A stretch of 64,000 nt of DNA, taken from the NCBI GenBank assembly GCA_958295745.1, contig OY282370.1:1483724-1547723 (forward strand). Direction: 5' to 3'. The DNA comes from an uncultured Acidimicrobiia bacterium (GTDB lineage: Bacteria > Actinomycetota > Acidimicrobiia > Spongiisociales > Spongiisociaceae). A program made the position numbers and the translations under genes. Shown one piece after another: positions 34,090 through 41,364 of the stretch (positions are counted from its first letter, which is position 1; each line of letters starts with the position of its first letter). The notes beneath the pieces are model-generated. The model saw only the letters and a program-made list of their open reading frames with translations, did no database searches and was not told the DNA's origin.

Positions 34090-35153
34090 GAACCGGCCTC
34101 CAAGCCCGGATCGCGGTGGAACGGAACGGTTTCAGCCTGGATGTGCCGCTCGATATCCCGCCCGGCCATACCGCAGCGGTACTGGGCCCGAACGGAGCGG
34201 GCAAGACCACCCTGATGGAGGTGCTGGCCGGCCTGTTGCCCATCGAACGGGGATACGTCCGGCTGGATGGGCGCACCCTGGACGATCCCTCCGAAGGGGT
34301 CTTTCTGGCGCCCTCCGAACGTCGGGTCGGGGTGGTGTTCCAGGACGGGGTGCTGTTCCCCCATATGGGGGCGCTGGAGAACGTCGCCTTCGGGCTGCGG
34401 GCCGCCGGCGCGGCGCGCCGTGAAGCCAGGCGCCGGGCCGCCGGATGGCTGGAGGCGGTGGGTCTCGGCGGGGGCGGGCTGGCAGAGCGCCGACCACGCT
34501 TCCTCTCCGGGGGCCAGGCCCAGCGGGTGGCGCTTGCCCGGGCTCTAGTTACCGACCCGGCGATGCTCCTGCTTGACGAGCCCTTCTCGGCGCTCGATAT
34601 AACAGCCCGGGCCGGTTTGCGGCAGCTGCTGGCCGACCATCTCGCCGGTTTCCCCGGGCCCCGGCTGCTTATCACCCACGACCCCGCCGAGGCGTTCCTG
34701 CTCGCCGACCACTTCGTGATCCTCGAGGCTGGCTCGGTCGTCCAGGTCGGCAGCGCCGACGACATCCGGCTCCGGCCTGCCAGCCGCTACGCCGCTGATC
34801 TGGCGGGGGTGAACCTGTTGACGGGGATCTCGTCGGGCCGGTTGTTGACCGTCGAAGGGGGCCACAGGCTGCAAGTGGCCGAGTCCGTGGAGGGCCGGGT
34901 GATCGCCGCCGTCCATCCCCGCGCCATCTCGATCCATATCGACCGTCCGTCCGGGAGCCCCAGAAACGTCTGGCAGACCAATATCCGGCGCGTCGACCGC
35001 CATGCCGACCGGGTGCGGGTCCAGACCGGCGGCCCCCTGCCGGTAACCGCCGAGGTGACCCCGGACGCCCGCTCGGCCCTCGACTTGGAGGAGGGGTCGA
35101 CAATCTGGGTTTCGATCAAGGCCACCGAGATTCGGATACTCAATAACAGCTGA
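34086..35153 (+). CDS. modC: Molybdate ABC transporter ATPase
   Basis: 355 residues from the GTG at 34086 that overlaps the modB stop by four bases; the frame is open further upstream to 33819 but that part lies within modB. Walker A is GPNGAGKTT near residue 36, the signature is FLSGGQAQR near 139, Walker B is MLLLDEPFSALD near 158, and the H-loop is LLITHDPAE near 192. The C-terminal 120 residues hold MOP/TOBE-like molybdate sensing (LLTVEGGHRLQVAES). It drives uptake by ATP hydrolysis. modABC ends here and an AT-rich island follows. Confidence 0.92.
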   Translation: MRTGLQARIAVERNGFSLDVPLDIPPGHTAAVLGPNGAGKTTLMEVLAGLLPIERGYVRLDGRTLDDPSEGVFLAPSERRVGVVFQDGVLFPHMGALENVAFGLRAAGAARREARRRAAGWLEAVGLGGGGLAERRPRFLSGGQAQRVALARALVTDPAMLLLDEPFSALDITARAGLRQLLADHLAGFPGPRLLITHDPAEAFLLADHFVILEAGSVVQVGSADDIRLRPASRYAADLAGVNLLTGISSGRLLTVEGGHRLQVAESVEGRVIAAVHPRAISIHIDRPSGSPRNVWQTNIRRVDRHADRVRVQTGGPLPVTAEVTPDARSALDLEEGSTIWVSIKATEIRILNNS

Positions 35154-35260
35154 TAGTGTTCTACAGGAACGACCCTAGTCTCCGGAGACGGTAAGATCAG
35201 AAGATGGAACGAAGGATAGTGCTAGTCCGAGCGACTGCCGAATGAACGGGTAGATGTGCC

Positions 35261-36559
35261 ATGGCTAGAATAGAAGGAATAAGGATCAAGAACTACCGGG
35301 TGTTGAAGGACATAACCCTTGGCAAACTCTGGACTGCACAAACGGCCCAACCATTGACTCCCCTGACGGTAGTTATAGGCAAAAATGGAGTAGGCAAAAG
35401 CTCCTTGTTCGATGCCTTTGGATTCTTAGCGGACTGTCTAAAGTTTGGTGTCGAAGAAGCTTGTGATATGCGAGAGAGGGGCGGGTTTCATCGAATTCGC
35501 TCTCAAGGAAGTAGGTTGCCTATTGAATTTGAGTTGTACTATCGTGAAAATTCAAGGTCTCGACCTATAACATATGAGGTTGCTATTGGAGAGGATGGTA
35601 AGGGACGCCCCTATGTAGTTCGGGAGCGCCTCCGCCAGCGACGCAGTGGGCAAACACACGGTAAACCCTATTCCTTCCTGATGATGAAAGGAGGCAAGGG
35701 GGTGGTTTGGAAAGGCAACGAGCCTGGATATCGTGAAGATAAAGAGGATGATCGGCACTCTAGAACCATGGAAGAAGAAATTGATAGAGCCTTGGATAAC
35801 TCAGCTCCGGACGAAAGCACAGAAAAAGAGTCGATTGAATTAGCGGATAAGCGCAAGCTAGGTATAGCGACCTTGGGTGCTTTGAAGCAACACCCGCGAA
35901 TATCCAATTTTCGTCGGTTTGTTGAAAGCTGGTATCTGAGTTATTTCACACCCGATGCAGCTCGAAGCTTGCCGAGAGCAGGACCTCAAAGACATCTGAA
36001 TATCCACGGTGATAATCTTGCTAATGTAGTACAGTTTATGGAGCGAGAACACCCAGATAAGTTCAGAACTATCCTATCTCGAATTGCCGAAAGAATCCCT
36101 GGAATAGATCATATATCTACGGAGCGTAGCCTGGATAATCGATTGCTTCTGTGTTTCAATGACCATGAATTTGAAGACTCTTTTTTTGCTCAACAAATGT
36201 CCGACGGTACATTAAAGCTTTTTGCCTATTTGATTATGTTAGAGGATCCCAATCCACCACCTTTTATATGTATTGAAGAGCCAGAGAATGGCCTCTACCA
36301 TAAACTATTAGAGCTCTTGGCCAATGAATTTAGAGACCATGCTCGTAGGAAACGAAACGCGCCTCAGATATTTGTTACGACGCATCAACCTTATTTAGTT
36401 AACGCCCTTAGTCCTGACGAAACTTGGATTCTAGAAAAGTTAAAGGGGTTCTCAACTATTCGGAGAGCCAGTGATATCCATATTGTCAATTTTATGGTTG
36501 AGGAAGAGTTACCGCTAGGCGGCCTTTGGTATAGTGGTTATCTGGATAAGAGAGGCTAA
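35261..36559 (+). CDS. AAA_21 ABC-type ATPase of a two-gene defence-like unit
   Basis: 432 residues. It begins MARIEGIRIKNYRVLKD, the RecF/SMC-like first strand. Walker A is GKNGVGKSS at 40-48, the signature-like QMSDGTLKLFAYL near 312, Walker B FICIEEPENGLYH near 337, and the switch His in FVTTHQPYLV near 370. The middle has a helical insert. The gene is AT-rich between GC-rich modC and the sulfurtransferase, so it was probably acquired. The next gene encodes a TOPRIM-like protein two bases downstream. This ATPase plus TOPRIM layout recalls split OLD or PARIS systems, which sense phage proteins and trigger nuclease or tRNA cleavage; that role is inferred. Confidence 0.87.
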   Translation: MARIEGIRIKNYRVLKDITLGKLWTAQTAQPLTPLTVVIGKNGVGKSSLFDAFGFLADCLKFGVEEACDMRERGGFHRIRSQGSRLPIEFELYYRENSRSRPITYEVAIGEDGKGRPYVVRERLRQRRSGQTHGKPYSFLMMKGGKGVVWKGNEPGYREDKEDDRHSRTMEEEIDRALDNSAPDESTEKESIELADKRKLGIATLGALKQHPRISNFRRFVESWYLSYFTPDAARSLPRAGPQRHLNIHGDNLANVVQFMEREHPDKFRTILSRIAERIPGIDHISTERSLDNRLLLCFNDHEFEDSFFAQQMSDGTLKLFAYLIMLEDPNPPPFICIEEPENGLYHKLLELLANEFRDHARRKRNAPQIFVTTHQPYLVNALSPDETWILEKLKGFSTIRRASDIHIVNFMVEEELPLGGLWYSGYLDKRG

Positions 36560-36560
36560 A

Positions 36561-37235
36561 GTGCACATTGAAGTCCTGGTTGAAGATCAATCTGGGCAGA
36601 TAACAATTGATTATTTTTTAGAAAAAATTCTTGGAGAGAATAGATTTATTCATTCTTGGATTATTATCCCCTATAAGGGTGTAGGTAATATTCCTGAGAA
36701 TCTATATAGAGCCCCCGACCCTCGCCGCAGGCTTCTGTTGGAAATGTTGCCGAAGGCTTTGCGAGGTTATGGCCGTCGTTTTGATAGCATGGAGATATTT
36801 CAGGGGGTGATTGTAGTAGTAGATCTGGACAACAAGGATTGTATCAGGTTCAAACGGGAACTTCTTCAAATATTAAATACGTGTAATCCACGTCCAAAGG
36901 CTTTATTCAGGATAGCTATAGAAGAAACTGAATCCTGGCTACTAGGGGATGTTGAAGCAGTAAGGGCCGCTTATCCCCAAGCAAAGCGATCTATTCTGGA
37001 TAATTATGTACCTGACAGTATATGCGGTGCCTGGGAAGTGCTGGCGGATGCTGTCTATCCAGGAGGATCAGCGAAGTTGAAGAAAAAAGGCTATCCCGAG
37101 ATTGGCAGGGTAAAGTGTGAGTGGGCTGAAGAGATCGCTCCTCATATAGATATAGATCGGAACCGATCGAAGAGCTTTCAGGTGTTTTGTGAGGGGGTTA
37201 AGCGCCTTGTTGACGAAGAAGGCTTGGCCGAGTAG
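36561..37235 (+). CDS. DUF4276/TOPRIM-like protein, partner of the ATPase
   Basis: 224 residues from GTG at 36561, with AGAGG upstream; an ATG at 36534 within the ATPase gene would add nine residues. The fold resembles TOPRIM: E8 in VLVEDQS on the first strand, D88-x-D90 in VIVVVDLDN, and the IEETESWLLGD helix near 120, as seen in DUF4276. These acidic residues could bind the divalent metal for nuclease activity. It is AT-rich like its partner. The gene ends before a perfect inverted repeat at 37245-37279. Confidence 0.75.
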   Translation: MHIEVLVEDQSGQITIDYFLEKILGENRFIHSWIIIPYKGVGNIPENLYRAPDPRRRLLLEMLPKALRGYGRRFDSMEIFQGVIVVVDLDNKDCIRFKRELLQILNTCNPRPKALFRIAIEETESWLLGDVEAVRAAYPQAKRSILDNYVPDSICGAWEVLADAVYPGGSAKLKKKGYPEIGRVKCEWAEEIAPHIDIDRNRSKSFQVFCEGVKRLVDEEGLAE

Positions 37236-37244
37236 TTAGGGGAG

Positions 37245-37279
37245 GGTACGAGAGGGCGTGAGGGGTGCCCTCTCGTACC
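37245..37279. terminator. Perfect 13-bp inverted repeat between convergent genes
   Basis: GGTACGAGAGGGC at 37245-37257 and its exact reverse complement at 37267-37279, with a nine-base loop. It lies ten bases after the TOPRIM gene and 46 before the 3' end of the sulfurtransferase, so it probably terminates both. It may also mark the right limit of the AT-rich island. Confidence 0.7.
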
Positions 37280-37324
37280 TGTCTGGCGTTGACCCTGGTC
37301 GGCCTTGACAAGGGGGTACGTCGG

Positions 37325-38164
37325 TCAGCCTTTCTCTACGGGGGCGCCGACCAGCGATCCGTATTCGGTCCAGGAACCGTCGTAGTTCTTGACCGCCGGG
37401 TAGCCGAGCAGCTGGCTCAGCACAAACCAGGTGTGGGCGGAGCGCTCGCCGATCCGGCAGTAGGCGATCACCTCGCCGTCCGCCTCGACACCCGCCCCGC
37501 GGTAGAGCGCCTTCAGATCCTCCGCCGACTTGAAGGTGCCGTCCTCGTCGGCGGCCTTGCCCCAGGGGATGTTGTGGGCGCCCGGGACGTGCCCTCCCAC
37601 GTAGGGTTGCTCCTGCGGTAGGTGGTCGGGCGCCAGTTTCTCCCCGCTGAACTCCTCGGGCGACCGGACATCGACGAAGGTGGTCTTGCCCACCTTCCCC
37701 AACACCTCGTCGCGGAGCGCCCGCAACCCGGTGCGGACCGCGCCGTTCAGGGTGAGGGGCCGGGTCGGGTAGGAGGGTACCTCCGCGGTCATCGGGCGCG
37801 ACTCGATGTTCCACTTGAGGCGCCCGCCGTTCAGCAGCTTCACCGCGTCGAAGGCGCGGTACCGCAGCAGCCAGTAGGCGTAGGCGGCGAACCAGTTGTT
37901 GTTGCCGCCGTAGAGGATGACGGTGGTGTCGGATCCGACGCCGGACCGGGACAGCAGCGCGGCCAACCCCTCCTGGTCCAGGTAGTCGCGGCGCACGGGG
38001 TGCTGCAGGTCTGTGAACCAGTTCCAGGCGAGGGCGCCCGGAATGTGGCCCCTGTCGTATGCGTTGACGTCCTCGTCCACCTCGATGATCCGAAGGGCCG
38101 GGTCATCCAAGTGGGCCTCGAGCCATTCGGTCGAGACGAGGGCGTCAGGGTTGAAGTAACTCAT
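37325..38164 (-). CDS. Thiosulfate/3-mercaptopyruvate sulfurtransferase
   Basis: 279 residues from the ATG at 38164; earlier starts to 38344 have unlikely sequence. Two rhodanese domains: the inactive N-terminal one (RIIEVDEDVNAYDRGHIPGA) and the C-terminal one, with TTFVDVRSPEEF and the active-site loop CRIGERSAHTW near residue 240. It transfers sulfur from thiosulfate or mercaptopyruvate to cyanide or thiols. The CRIGERS loop is of the CysA/SseA type found in actinomycetes. A structured element lies in its upstream region (38238-38300). Confidence 0.92.
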   Translation of the reverse strand: MSYFNPDALVSTEWLEAHLDDPALRIIEVDEDVNAYDRGHIPGALAWNWFTDLQHPVRRDYLDQEGLAALLSRSGVGSDTTVILYGGNNNWFAAYAYWLLRYRAFDAVKLLNGGRLKWNIESRPMTAEVPSYPTRPLTLNGAVRTGLRALRDEVLGKVGKTTFVDVRSPEEFSGEKLAPDHLPQEQPYVGGHVPGAHNIPWGKAADEDGTFKSAEDLKALYRGAGVEADGEVIAYCRIGERSAHTWFVLSQLLGYPAVKNYDGSWTEYGSLVGAPVEKG

Positions 38165-38237
38165 GACTGTTTTCCTCGAGTGATAGATGCCTGATGGTGT
38201 TCGCGTCCCATCCGATGGGGGGCGCGGTCCGGCGTTC

Positions 38238-38300
38238 GCTCTCGGGTGTCGGACTTCTAGGAGCGGAAGCGGTCCTCCGCCCTCGGTGTCACCCGAGAGC
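38238..38300 (-). promoter_or_regulatory. Structured element upstream of the sulfurtransferase
   Basis: A perfect 11-bp inverted repeat (GCTCTCGGGTG at 38238-38248, its complement at 38290-38300) encloses 41 bases that hold a second stem (GCGGA with TCCGC). It begins about 74 bases before the sulfurtransferase start on the minus strand. No T-run follows. It could be part of a leader RNA that controls this sulfur gene. No known riboswitch class was recognised. Confidence 0.45.
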
Positions 38301-38491
38301 AGGGACAGACATGTCGACGCGTGGATCCGGCGAGGTGGAGACACACTGTGAAGACGCGCTTCGGGCTGCTCGATCCGTCGATCGGATAGTCTGGCATCAG
38401 CCCTTTATCTCCATTCGTGTATCTCGTATCGGGAGGATTTTACCAGGCCCGGTGGATAGCGGATACGGGGAGAGCCTCTCCGATCGCGGGC

Positions 38492-38848
38492 TCAGAGAGG
38501 TCCCATCATCCCGAAGTGGTTGCCGCCCGGTTCCCTGATCCGGGCCCAGCGCCCCACCCCGGGTATCTCCCTGATATCGCCGATACGGGTCCCGCCGGCC
38601 TTCTCGCAGGCCTCGATGGACGCTTCGAGGTCGGATACCTGGACCGTGTTCATCGTGTACGGCTCGACGCCCTCCGGGGCCGCTTCGACGGCGCCGTCTA
38701 TGCCGGGAGGATCCTCACCGGTGGTGGCCAGCCAATAGTCGAAGTCCCCCCACCGGTCGAATCTCCAGCCGAGGGCCTGTTCGAAGAAGGCCACCGAGGC
38801 GGCCGGATCAGACGAGTGGAACTCGAAATGGACAGGTCGATCTCCCAT
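38492..38848 (-). CDS. VOC family protein
   Basis: 118 residues. The start (MGDRPVHFEFHSSDPAASVAFFEQALGWRFDRWG) carries the first metal His, and the C-terminal end (WARIREPGGNHFGMMGPL) the typical last strand. GGAGGGGCC precedes the start. The family covers lyases, dioxygenases and resistance proteins, and the substrate is not evident. It is divergent from the SAM-II riboswitch on the other strand, sharing the region 38849-38930. Confidence 0.87.
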   Translation of the reverse strand: MGDRPVHFEFHSSDPAASVAFFEQALGWRFDRWGDFDYWLATTGEDPPGIDGAVEAAPEGVEPYTMNTVQVSDLEASIEACEKAGGTRIGDIREIPGVGRWARIREPGGNHFGMMGPL

Positions 38849-38930
38849 GGACGGCCCCTCCGCTCGGCAAGAAAGAAACTCTCTGCGATTCTACACGCGC
38901 CTCCGTCCCGTGTGATAGCATGGGCCAAAC

Positions 38931-38992
38931 AAAGCGCCGATTTGATCAGTCAGCTTGCGGGCGCTCTAGAAAAACCAGCTAAAGCGACTGTG
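38931..38992 (+). ncRNA. SAM-II riboswitch
   Basis: Stem P1 pairs 38933-38938 (AGCGCC) with 38960-38965 (GGCGCT). The loop starts with GATTT (38939-38943), the conserved SAM-II sequence. A pseudoknot joins the loop to the 3' part: CAGTC (38947-38951) with GACTG (38986-38990) and GCTT (38953-38956) with AAGC (38982-38985). The conserved AGCTAAA is at 38977-38983. This layout matches SAM-II, which binds S-adenosylmethionine and turns off methionine genes. A terminator follows, then a homocysteine methyltransferase gene, the expected target. Confidence 0.82.
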
Positions 38993-39020
38993 CGTCTGTA
39001 CCGATCAGGTACCGAACACG

Positions 39021-39052
39021 GGGCCGCTCTAGCTGGGCGGCCCTTCGCTTTT
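39021..39052 (+). terminator. Terminator downstream of the SAM-II riboswitch
   Basis: GGGCCGC (39021-39027) pairs with GCGGCCC (39037-39043), followed by TTCGCTTTT. It lies between the riboswitch and the methyltransferase start, so it could be the expression platform: ligand binding would favour termination. The ribosome site of the gene (GGAGGAG) lies about 40 bases further on. Confidence 0.65.
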
Positions 39053-39099
39053 ATGGGCTCGCTCCGAGCAGCAGGCATCCTGACCCGACTGGAGGAGCC

Positions 39100-40059
39100 G
39101 TGCCCGTATCACGCCCGAGAACCGCCACCATATTCGACCGCCTCTTGGCCGAGCTGCCGGTTCTGGTCGCCGACGGGGGGATGGGCACCTCCCTGTTCGC
39201 GCTCGGTATGGCGCCGGGCGGGTGCCCTGAACTGCTGAACGTCGAGGATCCCGAGATGGTGACCGAGGTGCACCGGAGCTTCATCGAGGCCGGGAGCGAC
39301 GTCGTTCTCACCAACACCTTCGGCGCCAACCGCCGCCGGTTGGGTATGCACGGACTCGAAGACCGGGTGGCGGAGCTGAACAGGGCCGGGGTGGAGCTGG
39401 TGCGGCGGCTGGCCGACGGATGCGGCCGCCCCGTCGCGGTGGCCGGGAGTGTGGGCCCCACCGGCGATATCTTGGCGCCGCTCGGGGGTCTCGACCCCCG
39501 GGCCGCCGTGGAGATGTTCGCCGAGCAGGTCGAAGCCCTGGTGCGCGGCGGCGCCGACGTCATCTGGATCGAGACCATGTCGAGCCGTGAGGAAATGGAG
39601 GCGGCCTACGAGGCGGCCCTGCGCTTCGAGGTCCCGGCGGCGGCCACCATGAGTTTCGACACCCACGGCAAGACCATGATGGGATTCGGACCCGGCCAGC
39701 TGGCGGACTGGTGCCGCGGTCAAGCGCCGCCGCCTGCCGCGGTCGGAGCCAACTGCGGGGTGGGGGCGGGCGATGTGGTCCTCGCCGTCCTGCGGCTGGC
39801 CGAAGCCGACCCGGGCGCGCCCATCGTCGCCAAGGCCAACTGCGGCATGCCCGCCTACACGGCGGGTCACCTCGAATACCCCGACGGCCCAGAGACCATG
39901 CACGACTACGTGGAGCTGGTCCTGCGGGCCGGGGCGCGGCTGATAGGAGCCTGCTGCGGGAGCGGCCCCGGCCATGTAGCCGCTTTGAGGGATGCGGTCG
40001 ATCATCGAAGCCCCGCCCGCAGGGTCACCCGTGAGGAGATCGTACGCCGCCTGCCGTAG
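39100..40059 (+). CDS. Homocysteine S-methyltransferase family protein
   Basis: 319 residues, GTG start with GGAGGAG before it. The barrel begins VLVADGGMGTSLFALG near residue 24. The zinc cysteines are in GANCGVG near 218 and the IGACCGSGPGH pair near 288. It would make methionine from homocysteine with betaine, S-methylmethionine or a similar donor, without the cobalamin domains of MetH. It sits behind a SAM-II riboswitch and terminator, so it should be repressed when S-adenosylmethionine is plentiful. The donor cannot be told from the sequence. Confidence 0.87.
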   Translation: MPVSRPRTATIFDRLLAELPVLVADGGMGTSLFALGMAPGGCPELLNVEDPEMVTEVHRSFIEAGSDVVLTNTFGANRRRLGMHGLEDRVAELNRAGVELVRRLADGCGRPVAVAGSVGPTGDILAPLGGLDPRAAVEMFAEQVEALVRGGADVIWIETMSSREEMEAAYEAALRFEVPAAATMSFDTHGKTMMGFGPGQLADWCRGQAPPPAAVGANCGVGAGDVVLAVLRLAEADPGAPIVAKANCGMPAYTAGHLEYPDGPETMHDYVELVLRAGARLIGACCGSGPGHVAALRDAVDHRSPARRVTREEIVRRLP

Positions 40060-40121
40060 ACCCTCGTTCCTGTTCCCTTCGCTCCGTTACGCGTACCGAC
40101 AGCCCAAAACGGTCGGCGTCC

Positions 40122-40283
40122 CGGCAGATACTTCGCCCGACGGTCACCGCAGCGAGAGGACGTTCGGGAGGGCCTGACTGCGGTCATCTCGTCTCGGCAG
40201 ATACTTCGCCTGGACATCCTGTCCGGGGCTGGAGGGCCGCCCCGACCCGACCGCGGTCATCTCGTGTCGGCAGATACTTCACC
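40122..40283 (+). repeat. Three direct repeats (CGGCAGATACTTC core)
   Basis: Copies at 40122-40137, 40180-40210 and 40253-40283. The last two share 31 bases (GCGGTCATCTCGT-TCGGCAG, then ATACTTC-CC) with two mismatches and a spacing of 73. The first copy matches only the 16-base core. They are too few and the spacer too long for a CRISPR array. Confidence 0.75.
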
Positions 40284-40580
40284 CGCCGCCTGCGGCCGTA
40301 GCCTTATTTCGCGTTCTCGGCCCGAAACCGCCGGCTTCGCCGGGACCCTGCCCCCGCCTCCACCACCAGATTCGCGTTTTGGGGTGCGCGGCCGCGTGGG
40401 CCTGGGCCGCACCCGAATTGTTCGGCCGCTCGGCTAGGTTTTGCCGCCCTCTGCGGATTACCGCCGGTGAATGCTTCGGCGGCTCCGGCGGGCGGTCGGT
40501 TCGATCACCGCCGTCCGGAACAAAACGGTGATATTTGTGTTGTTCTAGATTATATACATCATATAACAATAGCATGACAA

Positions 40581-40600
40581 GGGCAACCCCCTTGTTGCCC
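40581..40600. terminator. Perfect 7-bp hairpin in convergent intergenic region
   Basis: GGGCAAC and GTTGCCC flank a six-base CCCCTT loop. It follows an AT-rich promoter-like patch and lies 38 bases before the 3' end of the O-methyltransferase, so it could terminate that gene or a short RNA. No T-run is present. Confidence 0.5.
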
Positions 40601-40637
40601 GCTCCCCTCTCTGCCGTGTTCGATTCGGTGGAAGACC

Positions 40638-41294
40638 TCAGCCGTCGGCAAGGCGGGTGATGCTGAAGCCGTCGCCGATGGGGATGATCACGGTCTCGGT
40701 CCGGGGGTCCGCCTGCAGCCGGAGGGCGAAGTCGGTCATCGCCAAGGCGGCGGGAGGGGGTTCGGGGTCCACGACCCCTCCGTTCATGAACAGGTTGTCG
40801 GCGATGATCACCCCGGAGGGGTCGAGGCGGCGCACCAGCTCCTCGTAGTAGAGGGGGTAGTTCTCCTTGTCGGCGTCCACGAAGGCCATGTCCACCGACC
40901 TGTCGTCCGGCAGCGCCCGCAGCGTCTCGACCGCCGGAGCGATGCGGAGGTCGATGCGGTCCGCCACCCCCGCCCGCTTCCAGTAACGGCGGGCGACCGA
41001 GGTGTACTCCTCGCTCACGTCACAGCACAGCAGCCGGCCACCCTCGGGCAGCGCCCGGGCCATGGCCAGGCCGGACAGTCCGGTGAAGGTGCCGACCTCC
41101 ACGACGAACCTGGCGCTCAGCAGCCGCACCATGAAACCCAGGAAAGCCGCCTGCTCGACGCCCACCTGCATGCTCCGGATGTTTCCCATGGCGGCGGTCT
41201 CTTCGACCAGATCCTCGATCAGGGGGTCGGCGGGCGGGTTGTGGGCGACCAGGTAGTCGTACAGCGCTTGGGGCAGGTGAGGGTTATGGCTCAT
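40638..41294 (-). CDS. Class I O-methyltransferase (caffeoyl-CoA/catechol type)
   Basis: 218 residues from the ATG at 41294; the frame is open to 41390 but that part overlaps the reductase on the other strand. The SAM site is VVEVGTFTGLSGLAMARALP near residue 66, then LLCCDVSEEY and the metal-binding MAFVDADKENYPLYYEEL with D141 and nearby acids, and IIADNLFMNG. These methyltransferase_3 enzymes methylate catechol-like hydroxyls and need a divalent metal. The substrate is unknown. It is divergent from the geranylgeranyl-reductase-family gene. Confidence 0.88.
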   Translation of the reverse strand: MSHNPHLPQALYDYLVAHNPPADPLIEDLVEETAAMGNIRSMQVGVEQAAFLGFMVRLLSARFVVEVGTFTGLSGLAMARALPEGGRLLCCDVSEEYTSVARRYWKRAGVADRIDLRIAPAVETLRALPDDRSVDMAFVDADKENYPLYYEELVRRLDPSGVIIADNLFMNGGVVDPEPPPAALAMTDFALRLQADPRTETVIIPIGDGFSITRLADG

Positions 41295-41364
41295 GCCCCC
41301 AGAACCTAGCCGCAATTCCGATGGATGGAGAGCCTCGCGGTCACCGTTACCATGCGCCGCATTG

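Larger units (their letters stand above)
40060..40637. other. Repeat-bearing region between convergent genes
   Basis: 578 bases between the 3' ends of two genes, with no credible coding frame. It holds three copies of a CGGCAGATACTTC repeat (40122-40283), a GC-rich block at 40339-40368 that recurs inverted near 59459-59489, a strikingly AT-rich patch (about 40530-40572, with TTGTGTTG and TATATACATCATATAAC) and a perfect hairpin (40581-40600). A small RNA gene read rightward from the AT-rich patch is possible. Confidence 0.5.

Noticed and set aside
38238-38300. SAM-I or SAM-IV riboswitch upstream of the sulfurtransferase
   Set aside because: No core sequences of these classes are present; only stems are supported.
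40180-40283. CRISPR-like pair of 31-base repeats
   Set aside because: Only two full copies, 42-base spacer and mismatches; no leader or cas gene.
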